Source: Haemophilus paraphrohaemolyticus
GTDB lineage: Bacteria; Pseudomonadota; Gammaproteobacteria; Enterobacterales; Pasteurellaceae
DNA: 64,000 nt
Direction: 5' to 3'
Assembly: GCF_002015045.1 (NCBI RefSeq)
Contig: NZ_MUXX01000005.1
Span: forward strand, 27,618-91,617
Of the stretch, positions 1 through 9,243 are shown piece by piece; position 1 is the first letter of the stretch, and each line of letters begins with the position of its first letter. Below the pieces are notes generated by a model. It saw nothing but the letters and a program-made list of their open reading frames with translations, had not been told where the DNA came from and made no database searches. The translations under genes and the position numbers were made by a program.

Positions 1-425
1 GGATGACCGTGATTATCCTTATCCTCTAACAGTTGATCACCCAAACATGGAACAATGTAATCGGTATTAAAACTACTGCGCGCTTTATTCAATTCACCAT
101 GTAAATGGAGTACGTTAGTACTTCCCGCTCTCTCATGTAAATCATCAACATTCTGGGTAATTATATGAACTTCATAAAACTCTGCCAATTCAACCAAAGC
201 TAAGTGTGCAGCATTAGGCTCTGCAGCTTGAGCATTACGACGTCGTTCATTATAAAACGCCAATACTTTTGCACGGTTTTTCTTTAAGGCTTCAGGCGTG
301 CAAACTTCTTCTATTTTATGTCCTGCCCATAAGCCATCTTCCGCTCTAAAAGTAGGAATACCGCTTTCGGCACTAATGCCAGCACCCGTTAATACTACGC
401 AAATTGGTTTCTTTTCCAAAGTCAT
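1..425 (-). CDS. Sir2-family NAD-dependent deacylase, partial (C-terminus beyond window)
   Basis: The reading frame is open from the ATG at 425 to the window edge, about 141 residues. The NAD-binding signature GAGISAESGIPTFR lies near residues 14-27. TQNVDDLHERAG and HLHGEL follow, the second carrying the catalytic-histidine region of class III deacylases (CobB-like). The start lies 3 bases after the stop of the HAD gene, and an AAAAGGAG ribosome site sits inside that gene's 3' end, so the two are co-transcribed. Sirtuins use NAD to remove acyl groups from lysines; some are defence NADases. The C-terminal zinc or substrate region is not visible, so the subclass stays open. Confidence 0.88.
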   Translation of the reverse strand, partial: MTLEKKPICVVLTGAGISAESGIPTFRAEDGLWAGHKIEEVCTPEALKKNRAKVLAFYNERRRNAQAAEPNAAHLALVELAEFYEVHIITQNVDDLHERAGSTNVLHLHGELNKARSSFNTDYIVPCLGDQLLEDKDNHGH

Positions 426-428
426 TTT

Positions 429-1319
429 TCAGGCTCCTTTTTGTCCTAAAATTTCATCAACCTGTCTATCTCTTCCCATCATACCTAAAATATTCCCTGC
501 TTTATAAAGGGGTTGATAAGTATAGCTTTCAATATGCAAGAATGGCTTCTCTGAAAGGCGTTGGAAATATTGTTTTAGCTGTGATTTTGAGCGTAATAAC
601 ACGTCATATTCCGCTTGAATATGAGCACACATTGCTTCAATACGCATTTTAAATTCATCACTGAGATAAGGGCTGATAATTAAATAGACCGTTTTCTGTT
701 CGGTTGCTGTTTCATCCGCATAAACACATGCCAAATTAAACACTTGCCATTTATAGCGATCTGTAAAAGCACCAATGATTCGACTTTGTTCCTCATTTTC
801 AACTTGCACAAGTGCGGCTGATTTTTTTAAACAATCCTGCAAAATGTCACTTGGTGTAAAAGGGCCGCAATCTAAGTAAGAGAGAACACAGTTCCAGTTA
901 GCAAATTGTTCAGTACCAAAATGTAAGTGTTTACCCTCGAATTTATCCGCCCCATTTTTAGTGCGATCATCAATTAAATAATCACCTTGGTTCAGGTTTT
1001 TATGGTGAGATAAAATTAACCGCTTGTATAATGCCGAGCCTTTTGCTTCGCCGAAATAACGTTGAATCCATTTTACTTTATCACTCCAAGCTGATGGATT
1101 ATGCCAAGGAGCGGTAGAAAGTGCGTAAATATGGTATTTTTTTATCAATTTATGAACGGCAGAAATGGCGTTTGGCATGGGTTCCATTAAGCTAAAAATG
1201 CCCTCAACTTCATCATATCGCCCTTCATACTCTTGCTTGGTTTTCTCATCTAATTTTGCAATACCAGACGGGAAATCAACCATCACATTATCCATATCAA
1301 TATAAACAATTTTCTTCAT
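429..1319 (-). CDS. HAD-family 5'-nucleotidase (NT5C-like) with an unassigned C-terminal region
   Basis: Residues 1-150 carry the HAD motifs: DMDNVMVDF with likely nucleophile and acid/base at D8 and D10, a motif II serine in ALSTA (S68), and the metal-binding pair D117-D118 in YLIDDRTKNGADKF. This matches cytosolic 5'(3')-deoxyribonucleotidases of the NT5C type, which release phosphate from nucleoside monophosphates. The last ~140 residues are beyond the usual length of this family and I do not recognise them. The gene is followed after 3 bases by the sirtuin gene, so the pair may act in nucleotide or NAD turnover (inference). Confidence 0.75.
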   Translation of the reverse strand: MKKIVYIDMDNVMVDFPSGIAKLDEKTKQEYEGRYDEVEGIFSLMEPMPNAISAVHKLIKKYHIYALSTAPWHNPSAWSDKVKWIQRYFGEAKGSALYKRLILSHHKNLNQGDYLIDDRTKNGADKFEGKHLHFGTEQFANWNCVLSYLDCGPFTPSDILQDCLKKSAALVQVENEEQSRIIGAFTDRYKWQVFNLACVYADETATEQKTVYLIISPYLSDEFKMRIEAMCAHIQAEYDVLLRSKSQLKQYFQRLSEKPFLHIESYTYQPLYKAGNILGMMGRDRQVDEILGQKGA

Positions 1320-1480
1320 TTTAATGCCCTCTCTGTTGATGGCTTAATGATAAAAGATGAAGCGACAATTTATGTCGTTAGGCATTTTCGTCTAAATAAG
1401 TACGGTCAATTTCTTGATAATCTTTACCAATTCGGTTGTGCTTCTTGGCATCAGGAGTGCCGATTTGAGTGCTTGTATTT

Positions 1481-2779
1481 TTAGATTTTCGGCTTACTCA
1501 CCATTATTTCAATCACTTGTCTATCCGTATACTGCATACTTCGGCTGGCAATCGCACAGAGGTTGTTGATTGAACGGTCGATTTGGTGTTCGACAATCCC
1601 TTCATTGCCTGTGACTTGCGTATTATCTAATGCCATTAAAATCGATTTATAGCTAGAAGTTACGCTGGTAGAAACCTTCATTGCACAACTGTTGGCTGCA
1701 CCGTCGCAGATGATGCCACTGATATCGCCGATCATACTGCTGATAGCCATACTAATCGCATCGAAACTCTCGGTAAGCAACCACGCCACGCCCGCACAAC
1801 TTCCCATTGCAGCGGTTGTTACCGCACAAAGGGCGGAGAGTTTAGGCAGTTTACTGTGAATATAAATTGCCATCAAATGCGAAAGGAATAAGGATCGAAT
1901 GAGCTGTTCTTCACTTGCGTTAATATGGCGAGCGACCACTACCACTGGCATCGTGGCGGTAATGCCTTGGTTGCCAGAACCTGAATTACTCATTGCTGGT
2001 AAATTGGCCCCCCCCATACGAGCATCACTTGCGGCTGTGGTTTCAATCACAATGCGGTTAAGCAAATCATCGCTAATCAAACCTCGCCCAATCTGCTTTT
2101 GCAAGGTTCGCCCAATATGCAAGCCGTAATCGACTCGCAAGCCTTCTTGTGAAAGGGCGGAGTTCAGCTCGGCAGCACGTTGAATAAAGCGGATTTTGTC
2201 TAACACCACGCTCATCGAAAAATCGAACATATCTTTGGCAGTCAGTTCTGAAAAGACACAGGGCGCATTGCCACTATCCACCAAACAAGGTACAGAGAAA
2301 AGCACCTCGCCATTTTTTTCAATGTAAATCACGTTGGTATGATGGGCGGCAATGCGAACAGTTACACTCTCATCTCCCGCAAACAGGGTCGCTTCCGAAT
2401 ACAAAATATGCTCGGTATCGAAAATCGCCACATTTACCAAATGTTGGCTCATCATCTGTTTGGCTTGTGCCACTTGCTCGGCAGAAATGTTTTTCAACAC
2501 CTCTAAGCCTGCTTGGTGATCGCCACCAATCGCCCCAATTGCCGCAGCCATTGGCAGACCAACCGTGCCCGTATTCGGCACGGTTACCCCCATTCCGTTT
2601 TTCATTAAATTGGGCGAAACTTTTGCCTCAATACGCTCAGGCATTTTGCCTAAATAATAACGGGCGGTTGCTGAGGCTAACGCCAAAGAGATCGGCTCCG
2701 TACAACCCAACGCAGGCACAACTTCTTCTTGCACAACACGTAAAATATTTTGTTCGGTGGTGGAATCAAAGGTTCTCAT
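1481..2779 (-). CDS. cyuA: L-cysteine desulfidase, CyuA/YhaM (UPF0597) family
   Basis: The product (432 residues) matches the CyuA/YhaM family over its whole length. The early ALGCTEP motif and the later [11 protein letters not shown] and GSCAGVA segments contain the cysteines expected to hold the iron-sulfur cluster. The enzyme splits L-cysteine into pyruvate, ammonia and sulfide in the cytoplasm. A GTG eight codons upstream is in frame, but the ATG at 2779 gives the family's normal N-terminus MRTFDS and follows an AGAGAA site. No cysteine permease gene (cyuP) or regulator is adjacent, unlike in E. coli. Family assignment is firm; physiological role is from homology. Confidence 0.85.
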   Translation of the reverse strand: MRTFDSTTEQNILRVVQEEVVPALGCTEPISLALASATARYYLGKMPERIEAKVSPNLMKNGMGVTVPNTGTVGLPMAAAIGAIGGDHQAGLEVLKNISAEQVAQAKQMMSQHLVNVAIFDTEHILYSEATLFAGDESVTVRIAAHHTNVIYIEKNGEVLFSVPCLVDSGNAPCVFSELTAKDMFDFSMSVVLDKIRFIQRAAELNSALSQEGLRVDYGLHIGRTLQKQIGRGLISDDLLNRIVIETTAASDARMGGANLPAMSNSGSGNQGITATMPVVVVARHINASEEQLIRSLFLSHLMAIYIHSKLPKLSALCAVTTAAMGSCAGVAWLLTESFDAISMAISSMIGDISGIICDGAANSCAMKVSTSVTSSYKSILMALDNTQVTGNEGIVEHQIDRSINNLCAIASRSMQYTDRQVIEIMVSKPKI

Positions 2780-2904
2780 CGTTTTCTCTTGCTTATAAAA
2801 CACACAACTAAAAAATTAAAATGAACTTCATTTTGCTAAACGGGTCTTATTGTACAGTTTTTTTCATTATGATTAACCCTCATTTCCCCATTTAAGGACA
2901 AAAA

Positions 2905-3447
2905 ATGAAACCATTAAAAGCACTATTAGCCCTTGCTGTTGCAATGACTGCAACCTCTTCTTTTGCTGAAACAACAAACCCACTTGCCACCTTTAAACAA
3001 GAGGCAAAAACGGCGATTAACAACGAACTTTCTTCAGCGAAAAAAGCGGTTACCCAAACTGAAACTTCAGCAGCAACCGATATGAGCAAAATGAAAAATG
3101 CGGTTGTAGAAAAAGCAAAATCGGAAGTAAAAGCGGTCAAAAATGATGCAAAAACAGCACGTGAAACGTTAAATTCAGTAAAAACGGAAGCAACAGAAAA
3201 AGTAGATGCTGCTAAATCTGCAGCGAAAAATACCGTAGCAAAAGCAGAAAAAGCAGCAAAAATTAATATCAACAAAGCAGATGCCGCAACGTTACAAAAA
3301 TTAAGCGGCATTGGTGAAGCAAAAGCTAAAGCGATTGTTGAATATCGTAATAAAGTGGGAAAAATCAAAAATGCGGCAGAATTAAGCAAAATCTCAGGCA
3401 TTGGCAATGCAACCATTGAGAAAATCAGCCCATATTTAACGTTCTAA
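2905..3447 (+). CDS. ComEA/ComE1-like periplasmic DNA-binding competence protein with a long Lys/Ala-rich linker
   Basis: A signal peptide (residues 1-21, cleaved after SSFA) is followed by ~95 residues rich in K, A, T and E with a helical, phasin-like pattern. The C-terminal helix-hairpin-helix pair (about residues 119-180) starts ININKADAATLQKLSGIGEA and repeats SGIGNATIEKI. ComEA proteins bind incoming double-stranded DNA in the periplasm and help ratchet it through the outer membrane during transformation. The Haemophilus homologue lacks such a long charged spacer (from memory), so this form is extended. A good AAGGAC site precedes the ATG. I see no convincing CRP-S operator upstream. Confidence 0.82.
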   Translation: MKPLKALLALAVAMTATSSFAETTNPLATFKQEAKTAINNELSSAKKAVTQTETSAATDMSKMKNAVVEKAKSEVKAVKNDAKTARETLNSVKTEATEKVDAAKSAAKNTVAKAEKAAKININKADAATLQKLSGIGEAKAKAIVEYRNKVGKIKNAAELSKISGIGNATIEKISPYLTF

Positions 3448-3474
3448 CCTTATTCAAAATACGATAAAGACCTC

Positions 3475-3521
3475 ACAAGCGGTACATTTTTTGCGGAGAT
3501 TTGCAAAATTTATACCGCTTC
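3475..3521. terminator. Uptake-signal dyad between convergent genes
   Basis: ACAAGCGGTA and TACCGCTT arms face each other across about 28 bases between the convergent comE1-like and aas genes. Paired uptake signals of this kind commonly act as bidirectional terminators in Pasteurellaceae. The arms are imperfect beyond the core. Confidence 0.6.
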
Positions 3522-3534
3522 TTTCATAGGTTAA

Positions 3535-6500
3535 TCATCTAGTGAGCATTACTGCCAATGATTTTGCCCCTTTGAAATCAACTTTACCAGATCCCAACAA
3601 TGGAATTTCATCAACCAACAGAACTCGACTTGGCAACATAATTGGTGGCACTCTGAGTGATTTAATTCGCGCATTGATTTCCTCTAAACTTAGTGCCGAT
3701 TTCACCAACAAGACAATGTTCTCACCTTTTTTATCATCTTCCACCGCAACTGCGACAAATTGATGTTCATCATTTAGCACTTGAGCGATATTTTCTTCAA
3801 CCGCACCAAGGCTAATCATTTCACCACCTATTTTGGCAAATCGGGAATAGCGGTCGACAATGGTCACAAAGCCATTTTCATCAATATGCCCTTTATCGCC
3901 CGTTTTGTAATAACGCACGCCATTCAGCTCGACAATCACTTCTGCCGTTTTTTCTGGATCATTCAAGTAACCTTTCATTACCTGACCGCCACCAATCAGA
4001 ATTAAGCCATCTTCACCCACAGGCAATTCTTCCAGCGTATTTAGATCGACAATTTTTATGATCGTACCTGGCAATGGCATACCCACAGAGCCCACTTTAT
4101 TGAAGCTAAACTCTTTTAACGTATCTGGGTCGAGAATATTCGGCATATTCACGCTTGCCACTGGGGTGGTTTCGGTTGCACCATACCCTTCGTAGATCTC
4201 TAAACCAAATTTCAAGCGGAACGCTTCTTTCACATCTGGTTTGAGTTTTTCCGCTCCTGCAATCACCATTCGGACACTTTGAAACATCAACGGATGAAGT
4301 TTTTTGTTACGCATATATAAGCGGAAGAAAGTTGATGTGCCAAACAGGATACTGACGTTATGTCTTGCACACATTTTACCCACTTCTGCCCCATCGGTCG
4401 GGTCAGCAACGCTTACCATTTTAATCCCTTCGCAAAGTGGCAATAAGGTTGTAACCGTTAAGCCAAAAGAGTGGAAAATTGGCAATGAATTTAAAATCAC
4501 ATCCTCTTTGTGGAAATTAAGTAATTCACTTACTTGTTTGATGTTGGTGAGTAAATTTTTATGGCTAATTTCAATGCCTTTCGGGTCGCCTTCACTACCA
4601 CTACTAAATAAGATTACTGCGGTATCATTTAAGCGAATTTCCTCAAAATGCATCAATTTAATCCACCACACTGGTGCAAATAATGCAGTGAGCATCGCTT
4701 TCACTTTTTCACCTTTGGTAAATTGTTTTGCAATTTCATCCGCTTGTAATAACTTGCCTATCAACACTTCATCGAAACAGAAGCCTTTTGCGTTTAATTT
4801 ATTGAGGAATTTCTCGGCTGAAATCACGTGCTCAACTTCAGCTTTCACAAGTGCTTTTGCCATCACTTCAGGGCTTAGCGTATAGTTTAGATTAACAGGC
4901 ACTTTGCCGATAATCATCAACGCCATATTCACAATTGCTCCAATCGCGGAGCTTGGTAACAACACGCCCACGTTTTTCACATCACCAAGTTGTGTTTTCA
5001 ACGCCTTACTCATCAATAACACTGCGGTAATGAATTTCAAGTTGTTGAGTTTTATACCTTGACTATCCATCACGCACTCTTTAAACAAATTCGCTTTTGC
5101 GTTATTAAGCCAGTGATGCGTAAGCGGTTTGCGTTTCTGCATCACTTTTTCCCACACAGAATAAGAGAGCTCCAGCACTTTTTGTTTCATCGCAGTTGCA
5201 TCAATAAAGCCGTGAATTGGCTTACCGAATGCTACCAAGATTTCACGTTTGCCTTGGCGTTTGGTTAAGTTTTTATAGAAGCTATTCGCACGTGAGAAAC
5301 TGCTGCCCCATAAGCCACGTAAATAAAATGGCACGGTGGTCACATTTTCTAAATCTTTTAAAACGTGCTCAAAACCTTTTTTGAACTCATTGATTTGACC
5401 GTTATAGCTAATATGACCTTCAGGGAACAACGCTACTACTTCACCGTTTTGAAGATATTTACGAATAGTTTCAATTGACTCACGGCTTGAGCCAGCCCCA
5501 ATTGGAATGACTTTAAAAATGCGTAAGAACCAAGTGAGATACCATTTGTTGTAAATCGGACGGAACATCACAAATTTAATCGCACGTGGGCTTGCGGCTT
5601 GTAACACGAGCCAGTCGATCCAGCTGATATGGTTTCCTAGCAACAACACGCCACCACTTTGCGGTAAGTTTTTCAACCCTTCCACGTGGAAACGGTAGTT
5701 TGTTTTCAACAATGGTAATAACAACAAGCGGGTGAATAAGTGCGGAAGTTGCCACATTGCATAAAAACTGCCTAGCAAGCAAACCACTGATACGGTTAAG
5801 AATAAACCTGTGGTTGAAACGCTAAACTCTACAAATAGAATGCTAAGCAACAAGAAGCCAACCATAAAGACATTTTGCACAAAGTTATTGCCCGCCATAA
5901 TTTTGCCGCTAATTTTTTCAGGGGCAAAATATTGGATGGTTGCATTTAACGGCACGATAAATAATCCACCGAAGAAACCAAATCCAAAAGAGCAAAGCAT
6001 TAACATTGCGTTGTTTTGCACAAGCGTTAAGCAGAAAAGCGAAACGAAAATCCCTAATGCTCCAACGGGTACAATCCCAAGTTCAATGTGTAATTTTGAT
6101 GCCTTGCCCGCAAGGCATGATCCTACGATTAAACCTAAGCCGCTTACCGCAAGAATGGCTTGGATGATAACCGCATTATCTGCGTTAAACAGCACTTTAT
6201 AGTGTGCTGGGAAAGCCGCCACAATCACTTGCGATACGCCCCAGAACAGGCTTAACCCAATCACGCTTAACCAGATATTTTTATCTGCACGCAAGGTGCG
6301 GATATTATCGCGTAAGTAGCCTAGCGAAAGGTATTTCGACATTGCAAATTTTTCTTCATTTTCGACCACTTGTTGGCTGAAGAAAGGAATTTTGAAAGCA
6401 AAGAATGCTTCTAATGCACTAAATGCAACCAAAGCAACACCAATCCACCACACACTTTGCAGCACAGTATTCGGCTCACTTGAAGCAACATAATGGCTTT

Positions 6501-6984
6501 CAAATAAAATCGAAAATGCAAAAGAGCTAAACAAAATTGCCACAATGGTCAACGCTTGAACAACCCCATTCGCAAAACCAATGTTTTCCGTGCCTACAAT
6601 TGATTTAATAATGCTGTATTTTGCAGGCGAATAAACTGCACTTTGTGCTGCGAGCACAAGGGTTAACGCAAAAGCAAGATAAAACTGCCCGATGAGATAA
6701 CTCACTAAAATAGCCCCGCTAATACCAACGGCTACAAGGCTACTCCAACGAATCACTTTGGTTCTGCTGAATTTATCGTTAATAAAGGCAGATGGCGAGA
6801 AAAGGAAGATAAACGGCAATAAAATCATTGCGTTGATTAGTGCGGTTAACACCACCAAAGTGTTACCCTCAAAACTTTTGAGTAGCACATTTTGGATAGT
6901 GATTTTATGGGCAAGATCAACACTTGCATTTAAAAAGGCAATAGCTAAATAGGGCAAAAAGCCCGCGTGTTTTAAGAGTTTCAT
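3535..6984 (-). CDS. aas: Three-domain lysophospholipid transporter / acyltransferase / acyl-ACP synthetase (LplT-Aas fusion)
   Basis: The 1149-residue protein joins three activities. Residues ~1-405 are a 12-helix MFS carrier like LplT. Residues ~425-620 are a PlsC-type acyltransferase with the catalytic HxxxxD in NHISWIDWL (His near 452) and FPEGHIS. Residues ~640-1149 are an AMP-binding acyl-acyl carrier protein synthetase with the P-loop SSGSEGDPKG (near 791) and YGATETTP. In enterobacteria LplT and Aas are separate neighbouring genes; together they flip lysophosphatidylethanolamine inward and re-acylate it. The upstream MerR gene overlaps by 4 bases (ATGA), implying coupled translation. 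Membrane location is certain; substrate follows from homology. Confidence 0.87.
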   Translation of the reverse strand: MKLLKHAGFLPYLAIAFLNASVDLAHKITIQNVLLKSFEGNTLVVLTALINAMILLPFIFLFSPSAFINDKFSRTKVIRWSSLVAVGISGAILVSYLIGQFYLAFALTLVLAAQSAVYSPAKYSIIKSIVGTENIGFANGVVQALTIVAILFSSFAFSILFESHYVASSEPNTVLQSVWWIGVALVAFSALEAFFAFKIPFFSQQVVENEEKFAMSKYLSLGYLRDNIRTLRADKNIWLSVIGLSLFWGVSQVIVAAFPAHYKVLFNADNAVIIQAILAVSGLGLIVGSCLAGKASKLHIELGIVPVGALGIFVSLFCLTLVQNNAMLMLCSFGFGFFGGLFIVPLNATIQYFAPEKISGKIMAGNNFVQNVFMVGFLLLSILFVEFSVSTTGLFLTVSVVCLLGSFYAMWQLPHLFTRLLLLPLLKTNYRFHVEGLKNLPQSGGVLLLGNHISWIDWLVLQAASPRAIKFVMFRPIYNKWYLTWFLRIFKVIPIGAGSSRESIETIRKYLQNGEVVALFPEGHISYNGQINEFKKGFEHVLKDLENVTTVPFYLRGLWGSSFSRANSFYKNLTKRQGKREILVAFGKPIHGFIDATAMKQKVLELSYSVWEKVMQKRKPLTHHWLNNAKANLFKECVMDSQGIKLNNLKFITAVLLMSKALKTQLGDVKNVGVLLPSSAIGAIVNMALMIIGKVPVNLNYTLSPEVMAKALVKAEVEHVISAEKFLNKLNAKGFCFDEVLIGKLLQADEIAKQFTKGEKVKAMLTALFAPVWWIKLMHFEEIRLNDTAVILFSSGSEGDPKGIEISHKNLLTNIKQVSELLNFHKEDVILNSLPIFHSFGLTVTTLLPLCEGIKMVSVADPTDGAEVGKMCARHNVSILFGTSTFFRLYMRNKKLHPLMFQSVRMVIAGAEKLKPDVKEAFRLKFGLEIYEGYGATETTPVASVNMPNILDPDTLKEFSFNKVGSVGMPLPGTIIKIVDLNTLEELPVGEDGLILIGGGQVMKGYLNDPEKTAEVIVELNGVRYYKTGDKGHIDENGFVTIVDRYSRFAKIGGEMISLGAVEENIAQVLNDEHQFVAVAVEDDKKGENIVLLVKSALSLEEINARIKSLRVPPIMLPSRVLLVDEIPLLGSGKVDFKGAKSLAVMLTR

Positions 6985-7622
6985 AATTGAATCTCCTGTT
7001 GATAAACCGCTAAGGTTTTCATATTAAGAAGGTAAGGTTTTACCACCAGCAATAAATCAAAAAGGTGTTTTAATCTTTCATCTTTTTGCTCATTTTCTTT
7101 AATGGCAGAAAGTGTGAGATCAACTTCTTGCACAGCTAATGTTTTTGCTGCTTGCAGGTAGCTATTTAACATCGCACGTTCCGCTTCATTACAACGGCAA
7201 ATAATCGCTAAAATTTCTCGCTCTTTGCCCGTAAAAATGCCATTACGAGGGTTTAACAAGCCTTCATCTACCATTTGGTTTAAAGCCTGTTCAGAAATCT
7301 CAAACTCTTGGCAAAGCGATTCAGGCGAGAAGGTTTCGTTTTCTGCGCCCATAATAATGCCAATCAATGAAATCAAGCTCTCATAAGGGTTTTGCCAATC
7401 AAATTCAGAATGGGCAAACAAATCTTTGATTTGTGAAATAGAAGCATTAAAGTTAGTTTGCAGATATTTGATAAATGCCAACAATGACACACATCGTTCA
7501 TCATAAAGATGAAAGTTCGGCTTATCTTTTACAGGTTCAGGCAACAATCCCTCTTTAACATAATAAAGAATGGTGGATTTCGGCGTTTGGCTTAACTTCA
7601 CCAAATCATTCATTTTGAGCAT
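6981..7622 (-). CDS. MerR-family transcriptional regulator coupled to aas
   Basis: The N-terminal ~70 residues form a MerR-type winged helix (MNDLVKLSQTPKSTILYYVKEGLLPEP, then a tyrosine-rich wing). The remaining ~140 residues are helical, resemble no known metal-binding MerR tail and have no paired cysteines typical of metal sensors. The TGA stop overlaps the ATG of aas, so this protein and the phospholipid-repair enzyme are made from one message. It may sense a lipid or membrane stress signal and control its own operon (inference). The 200-base gap to fklB upstream holds AT-rich promoter-like sequence. Confidence 0.75.
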   Translation of the reverse strand: MLKMNDLVKLSQTPKSTILYYVKEGLLPEPVKDKPNFHLYDERCVSLLAFIKYLQTNFNASISQIKDLFAHSEFDWQNPYESLISLIGIIMGAENETFSPESLCQEFEISEQALNQMVDEGLLNPRNGIFTGKEREILAIICRCNEAERAMLNSYLQAAKTLAVQEVDLTLSAIKENEQKDERLKHLFDLLLVVKPYLLNMKTLAVYQQEIQL

Positions 7623-7828
7623 AAAAGCTCCTTTTCATAAAATCGTATTGATTAAATTGGCTGCTATTTTAATCTCTTCAAAACAAAAGTAAAGAGTTAC
7701 ACTTTACACATTTAGTAAAATTTGCAAATTTATTTTGAAATTAAACCGCTTTTTTCTTGCTTTGCCTTGTATTCACCAAATTCAGCCCCATAACTGACAA
7801 ATCTTAAATTAAATAGAAGGAACAAAAA

Positions 7829-8458
7829 ATGGCATTAGATTTCAACTCAGTGAAATTCGACAGCGTAGAAGCAAAAGGTGGCTACGGTATTGGTTTACAA
7901 ATTGGTCAGCAACTTTTAGGTAGCGGAATGGATGTGGATGCAGAAACGGTCGCACGAGGTATCTATGATGTGTTAAACCAAAACCCACCAGCATTAGATT
8001 TAAACGAAGTGACACAAGCACTTCAAACATTAAGCCAACGTGCAGAAGAAGCCCAAATGGCAGCATTCAAAGCGTTAGATGAAGAGAACAAAGCATTCTT
8101 AGAAGAAAACAAAAAAGCAGCAAGCGTGAAAACAACTGAAAGCGGTTTACAATATGAAGTATTAAGCGAAGGCACTGGCGAAACACCAAAAGCAGACAGC
8201 ACCGTTCGTGTTCACTACACAGGTTCTTTAATTGATGGTACGGTTTTCGACAGTTCAGTAAAACGTGGCACACCAGCTGAATTCCCAGTAAATGGCGTTA
8301 TCAAAGGTTGGACTGAAGCATTACAAATGATGCCAGTTGGCTCAAAATGGCGTTTAACCATCCCGCACGAATTAGCTTACGGCGAACGCGGTGCAGGTGC
8401 ATCAATCCCTCCATTTGCAACATTAGTGTTTGAAGTAGAATTGTTGGATATTCTTTAA
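7829..8458 (+). CDS. fklB: FKBP-type peptidyl-prolyl cis-trans isomerase FklB (FKBP22)
   Basis: The N-terminal ~90 residues form the helical dimerisation arm ([18 protein letters not shown]). The FKBP domain occupies about residues 110-209, with [18 protein letters not shown], the active-site tryptophan in [18 protein letters not shown], and [24 protein letters not shown]. No signal peptide, so cytoplasmic, which separates it from the exported FkpA encoded at 25.8-26.5 kb. An AGAAGGA site lies just upstream. A strong terminator follows, so it is probably a single-gene unit. Confidence 0.92.
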   Translation: MALDFNSVKFDSVEAKGGYGIGLQIGQQLLGSGMDVDAETVARGIYDVLNQNPPALDLNEVTQALQTLSQRAEEAQMAAFKALDEENKAFLEENKKAASVKTTESGLQYEVLSEGTGETPKADSTVRVHYTGSLIDGTVFDSSVKRGTPAEFPVNGVIKGWTEALQMMPVGSKWRLTIPHELAYGERGAGASIPPFATLVFEVELLDIL

Positions 8459-8480
8459 TTTCTCCATAATTCATAAAGAA

Positions 8481-8510
8481 AGGCGAACACCATGTTCGCC
8501 TTATTTTTTA
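8481..8510 (+). terminator. Rho-independent terminator after fklB
   Basis: Perfect 8-bp stem AGGCGAAC/GTTCGCCT with a 5-base loop, followed by TATTTTTTA. The tail overlaps the end of the opposite-strand transporter remnant. Confidence 0.85.
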
Positions 8511-8771
8511 CTTCTTCGCCCCCAAATAAATAGCCAACAGTGTTAAGCCCGTCCCATACCATTGCCATACATCAATCGGCTTATCTAAATAGAAATAGTC
8601 GATTAACAATGCTGCCACAGGTTCGGAAAGCAGCAACAAGCCCGTTAAGCTAAGCGACAACAACGGAATCGCATAGGCAATCATTCCCCACGCCATACAT
8701 TGCATTACCACGCCGTAAACCACAATCCAGCCCCAGTCATCAAAATTTGAAAGAATAAAACAAGCGGTCAT
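8508..8771 (-). pseudogene. 3' remnant of an EamA/DMT-family transporter
   Basis: The 87 codons match only the last three or so membrane helices of an EamA/RhaT-type drug/metabolite transporter (about 300 residues when complete): AIPLLSLSLTGLLLLSEPVAALLIDYFYLD and a final GTGLTLLAIYLGAKK. The 5' two thirds are missing. The homology stops at an uptake-signal hairpin whose sequence supplies the apparent first codons MTACF, so the visible start is accidental. Probably a deletion, possibly by transformation at the uptake signal. Unlikely to be functional. Confidence 0.7.
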
Positions 8772-8817
8772 TTTCCTAATGCAATTTGCAAAATTGCTGA
8801 GAAAAATGACCGCTTTT
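8760..8817. repeat. Uptake-signal dyad at the break point of the transporter remnant
   Basis: ACAAGCGGTCATTTT at the left and AAAAATGACCGCTTTT at the right pair over about 15 bases, with GCAATTTGCAAAATTGC in the loop forming a second small palindrome. It likely terminates the small minus-strand genes downstream of the S10 operon as well as marking the deletion edge. Confidence 0.65.
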
Positions 8818-8827
8818 AATTAAGAAT

Positions 8828-9052
8828 TTATTTATTTCGTTCTCGTTCCTGTTTTAGTTTTTCAAGCTCATCTCTAGCTTCTCGCCATTCAGCAGATTTA
8901 GTTTCAAACTCACGTTTTGCATTATCTCTTGCTTCTTTTCCTGAATTAGAGGATCCAGCAAAAGTCTCATAAACAGCTACACCACCTTTCCAAAGTAAAG
9001 AAAAGAGGTCAATAAGAAGGTCATCACTCGTTTTTTTCATATATCTACCCAT
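8828..9052 (-). CDS. Small charged hypothetical protein
   Basis: 74 residues (70 if the second ATG at 9040 is used, which has GGGTAGA just upstream). The first half has a short hydrophobic stretch (LLIDLFSLLWKGGVAVYETF). The second half is a strongly charged helix with coiled-coil character (REFETKSAEWREARDELEKLKQERE). I do not recognise the family. It follows the 49-residue zinc-ribbon gene by about 10 bases on the same strand, so the two probably form an operon downstream of the S10 terminator. Confidence 0.55.
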   Translation of the reverse strand: MGRYMKKTSDDLLIDLFSLLWKGGVAVYETFAGSSNSGKEARDNAKREFETKSAEWREARDELEKLKQERERNK

Positions 9053-9061
9053 ATTAGATAA

Positions 9062-9211
9062 TTATGAGCGGCATTTTTTACACCAACTCTGATTAGTCGC
9101 AGAACCAGTATTAATTGTACGATAGCCAAATTTTTCTTGTAACTCTTGTGCTGTACGAGCTGTTTTGCCACATTTAGGGCAAGTATGAGGTAGATTAATT
9201 ATACCTGACAT
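9062..9211 (-). CDS. 49-residue zinc-ribbon protein
   Basis: A short frame with a good AGAAG ribosome site. The product has two cysteine pairs, CPKC (11-14) and CKKC (44-47), spaced as in a zinc ribbon, with a basic, glutamine-rich middle. No family name can be given. It lies between the S10-operon terminator and the 74-residue gene, behind two perfect palindromes. A nucleic-acid- or protein-binding role is possible, but only from the fold pattern. Confidence 0.6.
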   Translation of the reverse strand: MSGIINLPHTCPKCGKTARTAQELQEKFGYRTINTGSATNQSWCKKCRS

Positions 9212-9243
9212 AATTTCTTCTTTATAAGTTGTTATTCAATATG

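Noticed and set aside
1380..1497. Minus-strand open stretch downstream of cyuA (…KKHNRIGKDYQEIDRTYLDENA)
   Set aside because: Ends in a stop and looks protein-like, but there is no start codon in frame after the preceding stop; at most a fragment of a lost gene.
2820..2900. CRP-S (Sxy-dependent) site before the comE1-like gene
   Set aside because: TTTTGC is present near 2830 but the matching right half is missing.
2892..3416. 174-codon minus-strand frame opposite the comE1-like gene
   Set aside because: Mirror of the Lys/Ala-rich coding sequence; its Phe/Ala-rich product has no start signal.
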